This document shows, piece by piece, positions 55,482 through 64,000 of a stretch of 64,000 nt of DNA. A program made the translations under genes and the position numbers. The notes under the pieces are model-generated. The model searched no databases and had not been told where the DNA came from. It was given only the letters and a program-made list of their open reading frames with translations. Position 1 is the stretch's first letter. Each line of letters opens with the position of its first letter. Source of the stretch: an uncultured Pelagibacteraceae bacterium (GTDB lineage Bacteria; Pseudomonadota; Alphaproteobacteria; Pelagibacterales; Pelagibacteraceae); the NCBI GenBank assembly GCA_902591775.1, contig CACJBW010000003.1, positions 1 through 64,000 on the forward strand, read 5' to 3'.

Positions 55482-56228
55482 CTAATTAATTGATTTTTTC
55501 ATTATATCAATAAATATTTTTTCATTAGTTGATGCTCCGCCAATCAAAAAACCATCAATATTGTCGATTGTCATTAAATTTTTTATATTTTTTGGGTTTA
55601 CAGAGCCTCCATATAAAATCTTAGATTTTGTAAATTTTTTTGAAATCTTTAAGGTGTTTCTTATAAAACTTATATTTTTTTTTAAATCATTTTCACTTGG
55701 AATAATGCCTGTGCCAATCGACCAAACAGGTTCATATGCAATTATAACTTTATTTAAATTATTTAAGTTTTTTAAACCCTCAAGTAATTGTTTTTTTAAA
55801 ACATATTTTGTTTTATTTTTTCTTTTATCAGTCAATTTTTCGCCTATGCATAAAATGACAATTAATTTTTCATTAAGTGCAGACTTAATCTTTAAATTAA
55901 TTTTTTTATTATCATTTTCTGCTCTTGTTTCTGAATGTCCAATTATTACAAACTTACCCCCCAAATCTTTAATCATCTTTGAGCTTATAGCTCCTGTAAA
56001 AGGTCCATAGTTTATTTGAGTATGACAATCTTGAGCACCAATTTTAATATTTGATTTTTTTGTTTTATCTACAAAAGATTTGATCAATGTATAAGGCGGA
56101 CAATAAATAATATTGGCTTTAAGTTTCTTTGTTTTGGAATAACTTATTACTTTATTTAATGAATTAACTGATTTAACTGACCCAAACATCTTCCAATTAG
56201 CAATGAAATACATATTATTATTTGTCAT
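55482..56228 (-). CDS. tpiA: Triosephosphate isomerase
   Basis: Glycolytic enzyme, 248 aa. NWKMFGS (Lys12-type residue), catalytic His in FVIIGHSETRAEN, Glu in AYEPVWSIGTG and the phosphate loops LYGGSVNPKN and FLIGGAS. Divergent from the PpiD-like gene with a 61-bp gap. Confidence 0.95.
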   Translation of the reverse strand: MTNNNMYFIANWKMFGSVKSVNSLNKVISYSKTKKLKANIIYCPPYTLIKSFVDKTKKSNIKIGAQDCHTQINYGPFTGAISSKMIKDLGGKFVIIGHSETRAENDNKKINLKIKSALNEKLIVILCIGEKLTDKRKNKTKYVLKKQLLEGLKNLNNLNKVIIAYEPVWSIGTGIIPSENDLKKNISFIRNTLKISKKFTKSKILYGGSVNPKNIKNLMTIDNIDGFLIGGASTNEKIFIDIMKKSIN

Positions 56229-56289
56229 AAAGAATAATATAATTTATATGTTTATTTTTTTTTAGATCAATAAATAAAGACTATAGAAT

Positions 56290-57711
56290 ATGATAAGTAA
56301 ATTAAGAGGTTTCTCAAATTCAAAATTAGCTGGAGTGCTTGTTGGAATTATTATAATTCCATTTGTATTTTGGGGCATGGGTAGTGTTTTTAGTGGAGGT
56401 AATACCAACAACGTTGCTAAGATTAATAATGAAGCTATCTCATCAAAGGATTTTGTAAATTTTATAAACGAGTCAAGACTTACAAATGACATCATAAAAG
56501 CAAACATAGATAAAAACATTATTGAAAATATCTTATCAGAATTGGTATCTGAAAAATTAATTGAGATGGAAATTAAAGAATTAAACGTATCAATGTCAGA
56601 GGAGGCGTTGGCAAATAAAATAAGATCTAATTCAATTCTACTTGATGAAAATAAGAAGTTTTCAAGAGTTAAGTATGAAAAATTTCTATTAGAAAATAAC
56701 TTAAGTGCTTCAACATTTGAAAATTCATTAAAGAAACAGGAACTTAAAGAAAATTTATTTAATTATATTAGTGGAGGAATTAAGTCACCTTATTTTTTAA
56801 AAAATAAAATATATGTCAATGAAAATAAAAAAATTGAGATCGAATTTTTAGATTTAGACTTAGTTCATGATAAAACTGCAACTAAGTTAGAAGTTGAGGA
56901 TTTCATCAAAAATAATCAAGAAATTTTAAAAATTGATTTTATTGATGTTGCTTATGCAAAAATTACTCCTAAAAATTTAATTGAAATAGATGAGTTTAAC
57001 GATGAATTTTTTAAGAAAATTGATGAAATAGAAAATAATATTTTAAACGGGTCAAATCTTAGAGAAATTAATGAAATTTATAATTTAAAACTAAACGAAA
57101 TTAATAATTTTGTATTGAATGATGATTCAGATGAAATACTTGAAGAGATTTACTCAAAAAGAAACCAGGATAAAATACAACTAATTGACAAAAATGATTA
57201 TTATCTAATTTTTGAAATATCAAATATTAACAAAAAAATTCCAAACAAAACTAATCCAAAATTTTTAGAAGACGTTAAAAATAATGTAATTTTAAAAAAG
57301 AAATTTGAATTTAATAAAAGTCTTTTTGAAAAAATTGACGAAAAGATATTAAATGATGATGAGTTTGTGAAATTATCAAAAGATACAAAAAATATTAAAA
57401 CCATAACTATTAAAAACAATAATGATTATGAAATTTTTGACCCGGACTCTTTAAAACTTTTATACACATTACCAAAAGAAAGTTTCTCATTAGTTACTGG
57501 GGAAACAAATAAAGTTTTTCTCATAAAAATTAAGAATATTTATTATTCAGATATGGAAAAAAATAATGATAATATTAAAGAATATTCTATTAAGGCAAAT
57601 AACGATATTATTAATGATGTTTATACATCTTATGACCTATCTTTAAATTCAAAATATAAGGTAAAAATTTTCAATCAAACAATTGATAGAGTTAAAAATT
57701 ATTTTAGATAA
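56290..57711 (+). CDS. ppiD: PpiD/SurA_N-like periplasmic chaperone, no clear parvulin domain
   Basis: Membrane-anchored periplasmic folding factor, 473 aa against about 620 in E. coli PpiD. The N-terminal anchor FSNSKLAGVLVGIIIIPFVF and the following GNTNNVAKINNEAISSKDF match PpiD, and the SurA_N-like region covers about 40-170. The parvulin isomerase domain expected in the middle is not recognisable; residues 200-290 are helical and acidic instead. A chaperone role without isomerase activity is the likely reading. Followed directly by trpE (1-bp overlap), an arrangement seen in other alphaproteobacteria. Confidence 0.75.
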   Translation: MISKLRGFSNSKLAGVLVGIIIIPFVFWGMGSVFSGGNTNNVAKINNEAISSKDFVNFINESRLTNDIIKANIDKNIIENILSELVSEKLIEMEIKELNVSMSEEALANKIRSNSILLDENKKFSRVKYEKFLLENNLSASTFENSLKKQELKENLFNYISGGIKSPYFLKNKIYVNENKKIEIEFLDLDLVHDKTATKLEVEDFIKNNQEILKIDFIDVAYAKITPKNLIEIDEFNDEFFKKIDEIENNILNGSNLREINEIYNLKLNEINNFVLNDDSDEILEEIYSKRNQDKIQLIDKNDYYLIFEISNINKKIPNKTNPKFLEDVKNNVILKKKFEFNKSLFEKIDEKILNDDEFVKLSKDTKNIKTITIKNNNDYEIFDPDSLKLLYTLPKESFSLVTGETNKVFLIKIKNIYYSDMEKNNDNIKEYSIKANNDIINDVYTSYDLSLNSKYKVKIFNQTIDRVKNYFR

Positions 57712-59168
57712 TGTTGAATATTGATCTAAAGTTATTTAAGAAAAATCACGAGAAGAGTAAAAATCAAGTTCTTTATCATGCGATAAAATCAAATGGTCTA
57801 AAAGAAATAGAAAATTTAATTAATAATTTTTTAAATGTAAGAAATAGCTTCGTCTTCGAGTCTGTTGAAAAAGGTTTCATAAAAGGTAGATATACAATTT
57901 TTGGTAAAAATCCTGATAAAATTTGGGAATTTAATAATAATAACTGTGTTTTAAACTTTGAAAATAAAAGAAAGAAATTAAGAGGAACGCCAAAAGATAA
58001 TATTGAGAAAATAATCGAAAATTTTAATTTTAAAATACCAAGTGAATTACCACCAATTAGCTCAATTATATCAGGATATTTCTCTTATGATACAATAAGA
58101 TATATTGAGAAAATTCCTAATAGTACAAAAAATGATCTTAAAATCCCTGATGCAAGAATTTTGAGACCAAAAAATCTAATAGTTTTCGATAACGTAGAAA
58201 AAAAATTATTTTTTATAGTTAACTGTTTTTCTGATGAAAAAATCAAAAATTATCAAGTTAAGTATGACAAAATACAAAAAGAAATAGAAGAAATGATTTT
58301 TTTAGCAAACTATACTTATAAAATAAATCAATCTAAAACCAAGATTTCCAAACCAAAAGTTAAGTCAAATATCTCAAAAAAGAAATTCCTTAGCAATGTT
58401 TCAAAGGCTAAAAATTACATTAAAATAGGTGATATTTTTCAAGTTGTTCTAAGTCAAAGGTTCGAAACTGACCTTAGTAAAGAACCATTAGATATTTATA
58501 AAAAATTACGAATTACTAACCCTTCCCCTTTCATGTATTTTTTTAACTTTGAAGATTTTCAAATTATAGGCGCTAGTCCTGAAATACTTGTGAGGCTTAG
58601 GGATAATAAAATTACTATTAGACCTATTGCGGGTACAAGACCTAGAGGTAAAAATAAAAAAGAAGACAAATTTTATGAAAGGGATCTTTTAAATGATAAA
58701 AAAGAGCTTTCTGAACACTTAATGCTTCTTGATCTTGGTAGAAATGATACTGGAAAAGTCTCTAAAATTAACTCAGTTAAAGTTACCGAAAGTTTTAAGA
58801 TAGAGCGATATTCACATGTAATGCACATAGTCTCCAATGTGGAAGGCATATTTAATAAAAAATTTGGTAAATTTGACACATTATTAGCTGGTTTTCCTGC
58901 TGGAACAGTATCAGGTGCACCTAAGATAAGAGCTATGGAAATTATAGATGAATTAGAAACGACTAGAAGAAAAGTTTATGCTGGCGGTATTGGTTATTTT
59001 TCCGCGAATGGTGATTTTGATACCTGCATTGCGCTTAGAACAGCAATTTCAAAAAATAAAAAATTTTACGTACAGTCAGGTGCAGGAATTGTTGCTGATA
59101 GTAAACCTATTAATGAATTTAATGAAACAGTTAATAAAGCAAAAGCTTTAATTAAGGCTTTGGAATAA
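57711..59168 (+). CDS. trpE: Anthranilate synthase component I
   Basis: Makes anthranilate from chorismate with TrpG, 485 aa. IIEN..-type N domain with SISGYFSYDTIRYI-like ISGYFSYDT, then the chorismate domain with RPIAGTRPRG, LLDLGRNDTGKVS and AGFPAGTVSGAPKIRAMEII. First gene of trpE-G-D-C. Confidence 0.95.
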   Translation: MLNIDLKLFKKNHEKSKNQVLYHAIKSNGLKEIENLINNFLNVRNSFVFESVEKGFIKGRYTIFGKNPDKIWEFNNNNCVLNFENKRKKLRGTPKDNIEKIIENFNFKIPSELPPISSIISGYFSYDTIRYIEKIPNSTKNDLKIPDARILRPKNLIVFDNVEKKLFFIVNCFSDEKIKNYQVKYDKIQKEIEEMIFLANYTYKINQSKTKISKPKVKSNISKKKFLSNVSKAKNYIKIGDIFQVVLSQRFETDLSKEPLDIYKKLRITNPSPFMYFFNFEDFQIIGASPEILVRLRDNKITIRPIAGTRPRGKNKKEDKFYERDLLNDKKELSEHLMLLDLGRNDTGKVSKINSVKVTESFKIERYSHVMHIVSNVEGIFNKKFGKFDTLLAGFPAGTVSGAPKIRAMEIIDELETTRRKVYAGGIGYFSANGDFDTCIALRTAISKNKKFYVQSGAGIVADSKPINEFNETVNKAKALIKALE

Positions 59169-59173
59169 GGATT

Positions 59174-59737
59174 ATGAAAATAATTTTAATTGATAATTAT
59201 GATAGTTTTACATTCAACTTATATCACTATCTTTCATCTTTTTCTAAAGTAGATGTATTTAGAAATGATAAAGTAGATCATCATTTTATTTTAAAAAAAA
59301 GGTATAATAAAATTGTAATATCTCCAGGACCTGGAAATCCTAATCAATCTGGAAATTGTTTAAAGATAGTAAAAAATTTGTATAAAAAAATGCCGATTCT
59401 TGGTGTTTGCTTAGGTCATCAAATTATTGGTCAAATATTTGGATCTAAGATAATTCAAGCTAAAGAACTTGTACATGGAAAGACAAGCAATATTATAAAT
59501 AAGAAAATTGGCATTCTAAATAATTTACCAAAAAGTTTCTTAGCTACCAGGTACCATAGTTTAGTAATTGATAGAAAATCTTTATCTAAAGATTTAACAA
59601 TTACATCTGTTACATCTGATGGAACAATAATGGGTGTTATGCATAAGAAATATAAAATTCATGGAGTTCAATTTCATCCTGAAAGTATCAAAACAAAATA
59701 TGGTTTAAAAATTTTAGAGAACTTTGTAAAAGAGTAA
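59174..59737 (+). CDS. trpG: Anthranilate synthase component II (glutamine amidotransferase)
   Basis: Class I amidotransferase subunit, 187 aa. IDNYDSFTFNLYHYL, ISPGPGNPNQSG, nucleophile Cys in LGVCLGHQIIGQ and HGVQFHPESI. The 6-bp gap to trpE and 3-bp gap to trpD show one transcript. Confidence 0.94.
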   Translation: MKIILIDNYDSFTFNLYHYLSSFSKVDVFRNDKVDHHFILKKRYNKIVISPGPGNPNQSGNCLKIVKNLYKKMPILGVCLGHQIIGQIFGSKIIQAKELVHGKTSNIINKKIGILNNLPKSFLATRYHSLVIDRKSLSKDLTITSVTSDGTIMGVMHKKYKIHGVQFHPESIKTKYGLKILENFVKE

Positions 59738-59739
59738 AA

Positions 59740-60732
59740 ATGGATCAATTTTTAGAAAAGCTCAGAAACAAAATAAATTTAAATTTTGATGAAAGTAAAG
59801 ATGTATTTAAGATTTTAATGAATGGTGATGCTAGTGATCAACAAATTTATGATTTTTTAACTTTATTATCAGACAAGGGTGAAGTTTCAGATGAAATAGC
59901 TGGAGGAGTATATATATTAAGAGATAAGTCAAAAAGAGTAAAAGTTGAAAATTGCATTGATACCTGTGGTACTGGAGGAGATGGAAAAGATACTCTTAAT
60001 ATTTCAACTGCATCAGCGCTGTTGTTAGCAAGTATGGGTGTTAAAGTGGCAAAGCATGGAAATAAAGCAGTTTCATCAAAATGTGGGTCAGCTGACGTTC
60101 TTGAAGCTTTAAATATAAATATCAACTTAGAACCAAAACAAATCGAGGAACAGATTAAAAATAATAATTTCGGCTTTATGTTCGCACCAAATTACCACTC
60201 TGCAATGAAATATGTTGGTCCAACAAGAAAAAAAATAGGAAAAAGGACAATTTTTAATATGATAGGTCCATTAAGCAGCCCAGCACTTGTTGAGAGGCAG
60301 GTAATTGGTGTTTTTGATAACAAACTACTAAAAATTTTTGCGAATGCACTAAAAAATTTAAATTTAAAATTTGCGTGGATTGTAAATAGTGAAGATGGTC
60401 TAGATGAAATATCGCCTTACGCCAAAACTAATATTGTGCAATTAAAAAATAATGAAATATCTGAGTTTATAATTGACCCAAATGAATTAAATATTAATGC
60501 TGATAAATTTGAAAATTTAATTGGAGATGATGCTAAATTCAATTCTGATAAAATTTTAAATATTTTTGAAGGTGAAGATAATGATTTTTCAAAAGCTGTA
60601 TGTTTAAATGCTGCAGCAGGGTTAATGATATCTGAAAAATATGATGATTTTAAAATTGCTTTTAATTATACTAGAGATTTTATTAAGTCTGGAGCAGCAT
60701 TCAAATATATAAAAAGTTTACAAAATGTCTGA
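59740..60732 (+). CDS. trpD: Anthranilate phosphoribosyltransferase
   Basis: Second tryptophan step, 330 aa. DTCGTGGDGKDTLNIST binds phosphoribosyl pyrophosphate; KHGNKAVSSKCGSADVLEAL and NMIGPLSSPALVERQVIGV are conserved. Overlaps trpC by 8 bp. Confidence 0.95.
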   Translation: MDQFLEKLRNKINLNFDESKDVFKILMNGDASDQQIYDFLTLLSDKGEVSDEIAGGVYILRDKSKRVKVENCIDTCGTGGDGKDTLNISTASALLLASMGVKVAKHGNKAVSSKCGSADVLEALNININLEPKQIEEQIKNNNFGFMFAPNYHSAMKYVGPTRKKIGKRTIFNMIGPLSSPALVERQVIGVFDNKLLKIFANALKNLNLKFAWIVNSEDGLDEISPYAKTNIVQLKNNEISEFIIDPNELNINADKFENLIGDDAKFNSDKILNIFEGEDNDFSKAVCLNAAAGLMISEKYDDFKIAFNYTRDFIKSGAAFKYIKSLQNV

Positions 60733-61516
60733 AAATATCCTTCAGAAAATAATTGATCAAAAGAAAACTAAAATTGAAAAATTAAAACTTAAAATTGATA
60801 TAAACAGATTATTGCATGCAATAAGTGAGAAGGACGTTTTTTTTGATTTTAAAAAGAAAATACAAACGAAAAACTCAGAAAATAAAATATCCATAATTGC
60901 TGAAATAAAAAAAGCAAGTCCCTCTGCAGGTATTTTAATAGATGACTATGACCCAGTTAAAATTGCCAATATATATAATTCTAAGAATGTCACATGTTTG
61001 TCTGTATTAACCGAAGAAGATTTTTTTTTAGGAAATCTATCTCATATTTCTGAAATTAAAAAAAAAATTGAATTACCCATTCTTTGTAAAGATTTTTTTG
61101 TTGATAAATTTCAAGTACCTTTAGCAAAAAGTTACGGTGCTGATGCAGTCCTGATCATATTAGCAGGTATTTCTGAAAAAACTGCTGATGAAATTTACGA
61201 GGAGGCTTTAAAGCATAATATGAGTGTGATTGTTGAAGTTCATACAGTTGAAGAGGCAGAAAAATCAGTAAAATATCCGGATGCTTTAATTGGTATAAAT
61301 AACCGAAACCTAAAAACTCTTAAAACTGAGATAAATACAACTTATGATATATATGATGTAGTTTCAAATCACTCTTCCCCTCTAATTTCTGAGAGTGGTC
61401 TAAAAACAAAAGATGAATTGCTTGATATAAAAAACAGGACCTCAATAAGCACTTTTTTAATTGGTGAATCACTTTTAAAAGATTTAAAAAATAATAGTAT
61501 TTTTTCCCTTTTATAG
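60725..61516 (+). CDS. trpC: Indole-3-glycerol-phosphate synthase
   Basis: Fourth tryptophan step, TIM barrel of 263 aa. ISIIAEIKKASPSAG, VLTEEDFFLG, CKDFFVDKFQV and IGINNRNLKTLK are the family motifs. trpF, trpB and trpA are not in the window. Confidence 0.94.
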   Translation: MSENILQKIIDQKKTKIEKLKLKIDINRLLHAISEKDVFFDFKKKIQTKNSENKISIIAEIKKASPSAGILIDDYDPVKIANIYNSKNVTCLSVLTEEDFFLGNLSHISEIKKKIELPILCKDFFVDKFQVPLAKSYGADAVLIILAGISEKTADEIYEEALKHNMSVIVEVHTVEEAEKSVKYPDALIGINNRNLKTLKTEINTTYDIYDVVSNHSSPLISESGLKTKDELLDIKNRTSISTFLIGESLLKDLKNNSIFSLL

Positions 61517-61563
61517 AAATTTTCCAATATTAATGATGTTTTTTAGCTGTTGTATAAATTGAG

Positions 61564-61578
61564 GAACTTTTATAGAAC
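61564..61578 (-). promoter_or_regulatory. SOS box (LexA operator) before lexA
   Basis: GAAC-TTTTATA-GAAC, i.e. the alphaproteobacterial operator GTTC-N7-GTTC read on the other strand, 22 bp before the lexA ATG. Self-repression of lexA is the expected role. Confidence 0.75.
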
Positions 61579-61600
61579 ATCTATGTACTTAATTTGTTCT

Positions 61601-62284
61601 ATGTTAACTAAAAAACAAAAAAACCTTCTTCTCTTTATCAACAAAAAGTTGAGATCTACAGGTGTGTCTCCTTCATACGAGGAAATGAAAGAATCATTAA
61701 ATTTAAAATCAAAATCTGGCATTCACAGACTTATTAGTGCATTAGAAGAAAGAGGCTTCATTAAAAGATTAGCCCACAAAGCAAGAGCATTAGAAGTAAT
61801 TAAGTTACCTGAAACTGCATCTGCAAACGATATTTATAACAGTTTTTCTCCAAGCGTTATTAAGGGAGGACTAGATGAGGAAAATTTAAATAATTCTAAC
61901 GATACGGAAATCCCTGTTCTTGGAAAAATTGCTGCAGGAACTCCAGTTGAAGCTATACAGAATGAAGTTTCAAGAATTCCACTTCCAGCAAATATTGAAA
62001 AAGATGGAGAATTTTTTGGTTTAAAGGTCCAAGGGGATTCTATGATTGAAGCTGGAATCAATGATGGTGATACTGTTATTGTCAAAAAAGCAGATACTGC
62101 AGATAATGGAAAAATTGTAGTAGCTTTAATTGATGATCATGAGGCCATGTTGAAAAGAATTAGAAGAAAAGGTAAAACTGTTGCATTAGAAAGTGCAAAT
62201 AGAAATTACGAAACAAAAATCTTTGGCCCAGATAGAGTGAAAGTTCAGGGAATTCTTGTATCTTTATATAGAAACTTTCAGTAA
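61601..62284 (+). CDS. lexA: SOS repressor LexA
   Basis: Repressor of DNA-damage genes, 227 aa from the ATG at 61601 ([13 protein letters not shown]), the family N terminus; the ORF-track start at 61550 adds 17 residues that run over the SOS box. Winged-helix domain with [22 protein letters not shown], cleavage site Ala-Gly in [11 protein letters not shown], catalytic Ser in [11 protein letters not shown] and Lys in AMLKRIRRK. The operator lies just upstream. Confidence 0.93.
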   Translation: MLTKKQKNLLLFINKKLRSTGVSPSYEEMKESLNLKSKSGIHRLISALEERGFIKRLAHKARALEVIKLPETASANDIYNSFSPSVIKGGLDEENLNNSNDTEIPVLGKIAAGTPVEAIQNEVSRIPLPANIEKDGEFFGLKVQGDSMIEAGINDGDTVIVKKADTADNGKIVVALIDDHEAMLKRIRRKGKTVALESANRNYETKIFGPDRVKVQGILVSLYRNFQ

Positions 62285-62303
62285 AATAGTCTAAATAAAT
62301 TTC

Positions 62304-63698
62304 ATGAAAAAAGTAGCAACTAGATTTGCTCCTTCTCCTACCGGTCCTCTTCATATTGGTGGGATAAGAACAGCACTATTTAATTGGTTATATTCAAAAA
62401 ATAAATCCGGTAAATTTTATTTAAGGATAGAAGATACTGATAAAGAAAGATCTAAGGAAGAACATAAAATTCAAATAATTAACTCTCTAGAATGGATGGG
62501 AATTAAACACGATGGTGAAGAGTATATTCAATCAAAAATGATTGGTGAACACGCAGCTATTGCTAAAAGATTATTGGAAAATGGAAATGCCTATAAATGC
62601 TTTTGTAGTGCAGAGGAAATAGAGGAACAAAAGAAAAGAGCTAAACAAAAAAAAATTCCTTATGTGTATAATCGAAAATGGCGTGATATTTCTGAAGATC
62701 AAGCCCCAAAAGATATAAAGCCAGTTATAAGATTTAAAAGTAAAATAGAAGGCACTTCTCTACTAAAAGACTTAGTTCAAGGAAACGTGGAGATTGAAAA
62801 TAATACTATTGAGGATTTTGTTATTTTAAGAAATGACGAAACACCAACATATAATTTATCTGCGTCAGTTGATGATCATAATATGGGAATGACTCATATC
62901 ATAAGAGGAGATGATCATAAAATTAATACTTTTAAACAAATACAGATATATGAAGCACTAGGATGGGATATTCCACAATTTGCTCATATACCTCTTATTC
63001 ATACAATAGATGGTAAGAAATTATCAAAAAGAGACAATGCCTCAACATTAGAAGATTACTCAAAAATTGGAATTCTACCTGAATCACTTAGAAATTACCT
63101 ACTTAGGTTAGGATGGTCCTATAAAGATAAGGAAATTTTTAGCTTAGATGAAAGTATAAAACTTTTTGATTTAGAAGGAATAGGTAAATCACCTTCAAAA
63201 CTTGATATGAGTAGAATTCTTTCTATGAATGAATATTACATTAAAAATAGTGAAGAAAATATATTGTACAAAAAGTTAAAAGAATATTGTGAGATGTATA
63301 AAGATAGAATTCAAAAAGATAAAGAAAATACAATAAAGAGCTCTTTAACATTTTTAAAAAATAAAGCAAAAACACTTGAAGATATATTTAACAATTCTAA
63401 ATACATATTAAATGATAAAGTTATTTTTAACGACAATGATAAAGAGCTGATAAACGATGAAGCAAAAAAAATAATACATTTATTTAAAGAGAAGATTTCA
63501 GAATTAGAAGTTTTTGATAGAGAAAATTTAGAACAAATCATAAATGCGATAATAAAATTGAATAATACAAATTTTAAGGGTATTGGGCAGCCATTACGAA
63601 TAATGTTAACAGGATCTAAATTTGGTCCAGGAATATATGATATAATATTATCTCTTGGAAAAAACGAGGTAATAAAAAGATTAGGAAATATAGGATAA
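62304..63698 (+). CDS. gltX: Glutamyl-tRNA synthetase
   Basis: Class I synthetase, 464 aa. FAPSPTGPLHIGGIRTAL holds the HIGH motif and KKLSKRDNAS the KMSKS motif; C-terminal anticodon-binding domain helical. Zinc-binding Cys of the E. coli type are partly present (CFCSAEE). Converges with lpxB, 18-bp overlap. Confidence 0.94.
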   Translation: MKKVATRFAPSPTGPLHIGGIRTALFNWLYSKNKSGKFYLRIEDTDKERSKEEHKIQIINSLEWMGIKHDGEEYIQSKMIGEHAAIAKRLLENGNAYKCFCSAEEIEEQKKRAKQKKIPYVYNRKWRDISEDQAPKDIKPVIRFKSKIEGTSLLKDLVQGNVEIENNTIEDFVILRNDETPTYNLSASVDDHNMGMTHIIRGDDHKINTFKQIQIYEALGWDIPQFAHIPLIHTIDGKKLSKRDNASTLEDYSKIGILPESLRNYLLRLGWSYKDKEIFSLDESIKLFDLEGIGKSPSKLDMSRILSMNEYYIKNSEENILYKKLKEYCEMYKDRIQKDKENTIKSSLTFLKNKAKTLEDIFNNSKYILNDKVIFNDNDKELINDEAKKIIHLFKEKISELEVFDRENLEQIINAIIKLNNTNFKGIGQPLRIMLTGSKFGPGIYDIILSLGKNEVIKRLGNIG

Positions 63699-64000
63699 GA
63701 TAATATTTGATGCCTCTTCAGACGAAGAGCTAGGAGAGGTCAAAGTTTCAAGAGTTTTTTTTATTTCATCTTTTTGTTTGGAAATTAAATCTGGTTTTTT
63801 TAGAAAATAGTAAACACTTTTAAATATTTCATCAGCATTACATTCAGATTGTATCAACTCTGGAATAACTTCTCTATTATTAATAATATTTATCATATTA
63901 ACAAATTTTATATTTAGTAGAAATTTTGCTAAATAAAAATTTATAAAATTCATCTTATAAATAATTACCGATGGAACATTCATTTTACACACTTCCAAGG
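63681..64000 (-). CDS. lpxB: Lipid-A-disaccharide synthase LpxB, C-terminal part
   Basis: The frame is open to the window edge, so only the last ~106 residues are seen. The sequence TLEVCKMNVPSVIIYKMNFI followed by NIINNREVIPELIQSECNA is the conserved C-terminal region of LpxB, which joins two acyl-glucosamine units of lipid A. The TTG that the ORF track uses as start is internal. Confidence 0.87.
   Translation of the reverse strand, partial: LEVCKMNVPSVIIYKMNFINFYLAKFLLNIKFVNMINIINNREVIPELIQSECNADEIFKSVYYFLKKPDLISKQKDEIKKTLETLTSPSSSSEEASNIILSYIS

Noticed and set aside
55561-56010. 149-aa plus-strand ORF opposite tpiA
   Set aside because: tpiA is certain; this is a Phe-rich reflection of Lys codons.
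1-64000. Mobile elements, CRISPR arrays, prophage, rRNA
   Set aside because: None of the ORFs resembles transposase, integrase or Cas proteins, and no spaced direct repeats or rRNA sequence were noticed.

Overview
The window is a very AT-rich (roughly 30% G+C by eye), tightly packed bacterial segment with many 1-20 bp gene overlaps and no stretch above 300 bp without a gene. Gene families and order (aapJQMP, trkH-trkA-ntrX-ntrY, ispDF, plcP-agt, compact pst-pho block) and an alphaproteobacterial SOS box (GAAC-N7-GAAC) in front of lexA point to the SAR11 clade (Pelagibacterales). This assignment rests on recognition, not on a database search.

Left half (1-32 kb): a phosphorus-acquisition island. 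It opens with two phosphonate ABC permeases (phnE partial, phnE2), then a small secreted protein, an MFS carrier, a PhnZ-like HD-domain oxygenase, an arsC-aquaglyceroporin pair, and a ugp operon for glycerol-3-phosphate (ugpB-A-E-E-C). That operon carries tandem ugpE copies, a frameshifted glycerophosphodiester phosphodiesterase and a 2H phosphoesterase at its end. Divergent to it is a short glpD, followed by phnX, a TPR protein and a Nudix hydrolase. Next come ppx and ppk, sixA, and the block phoR-(unknown secreted protein)-pstSCAB-phoU-phoB. The island ends with lipid-remodelling genes (glycosyltransferase, plcP phospholipase C, diacylglycerol kinase-like) and a GDP-mannose synthesis gene. 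Pho-box-like 11-bp repeats lie before pstS, phnX and the phnZ-like gene, with weaker ones before ugpB, the Nudix gene and the MFS gene.

Middle (32-48 kb): ilvD, valS, tRNA-Cys, tRNA-Asn, an XRE regulator, the general amino-acid ABC transporter aapJQMP, tRNA-Arg, the Trk potassium system and the NtrYX two-component system.

Right part (48-64 kb): housekeeping genes. These are ispDF, pgpA, a CinA-type amidase, ratA/COQ10-like, lipA, ftsB-like, eno, kdsA, pyrG, secG, tpiA, ppiD-like, trpE-G-D-C, lexA, gltX and the 3' end of lpxB.

No rRNA, CRISPR array, insertion sequence or prophage was seen. The main points of interest are the apparent Pho regulon joining separate phosphonate, phosphodiester, arsenate and lipid genes, the split phosphodiesterase gene, the repeated pattern of a hairpin right after each substrate-binding-protein gene, and a strongly translated-looking 69-residue lysine-rich protein.
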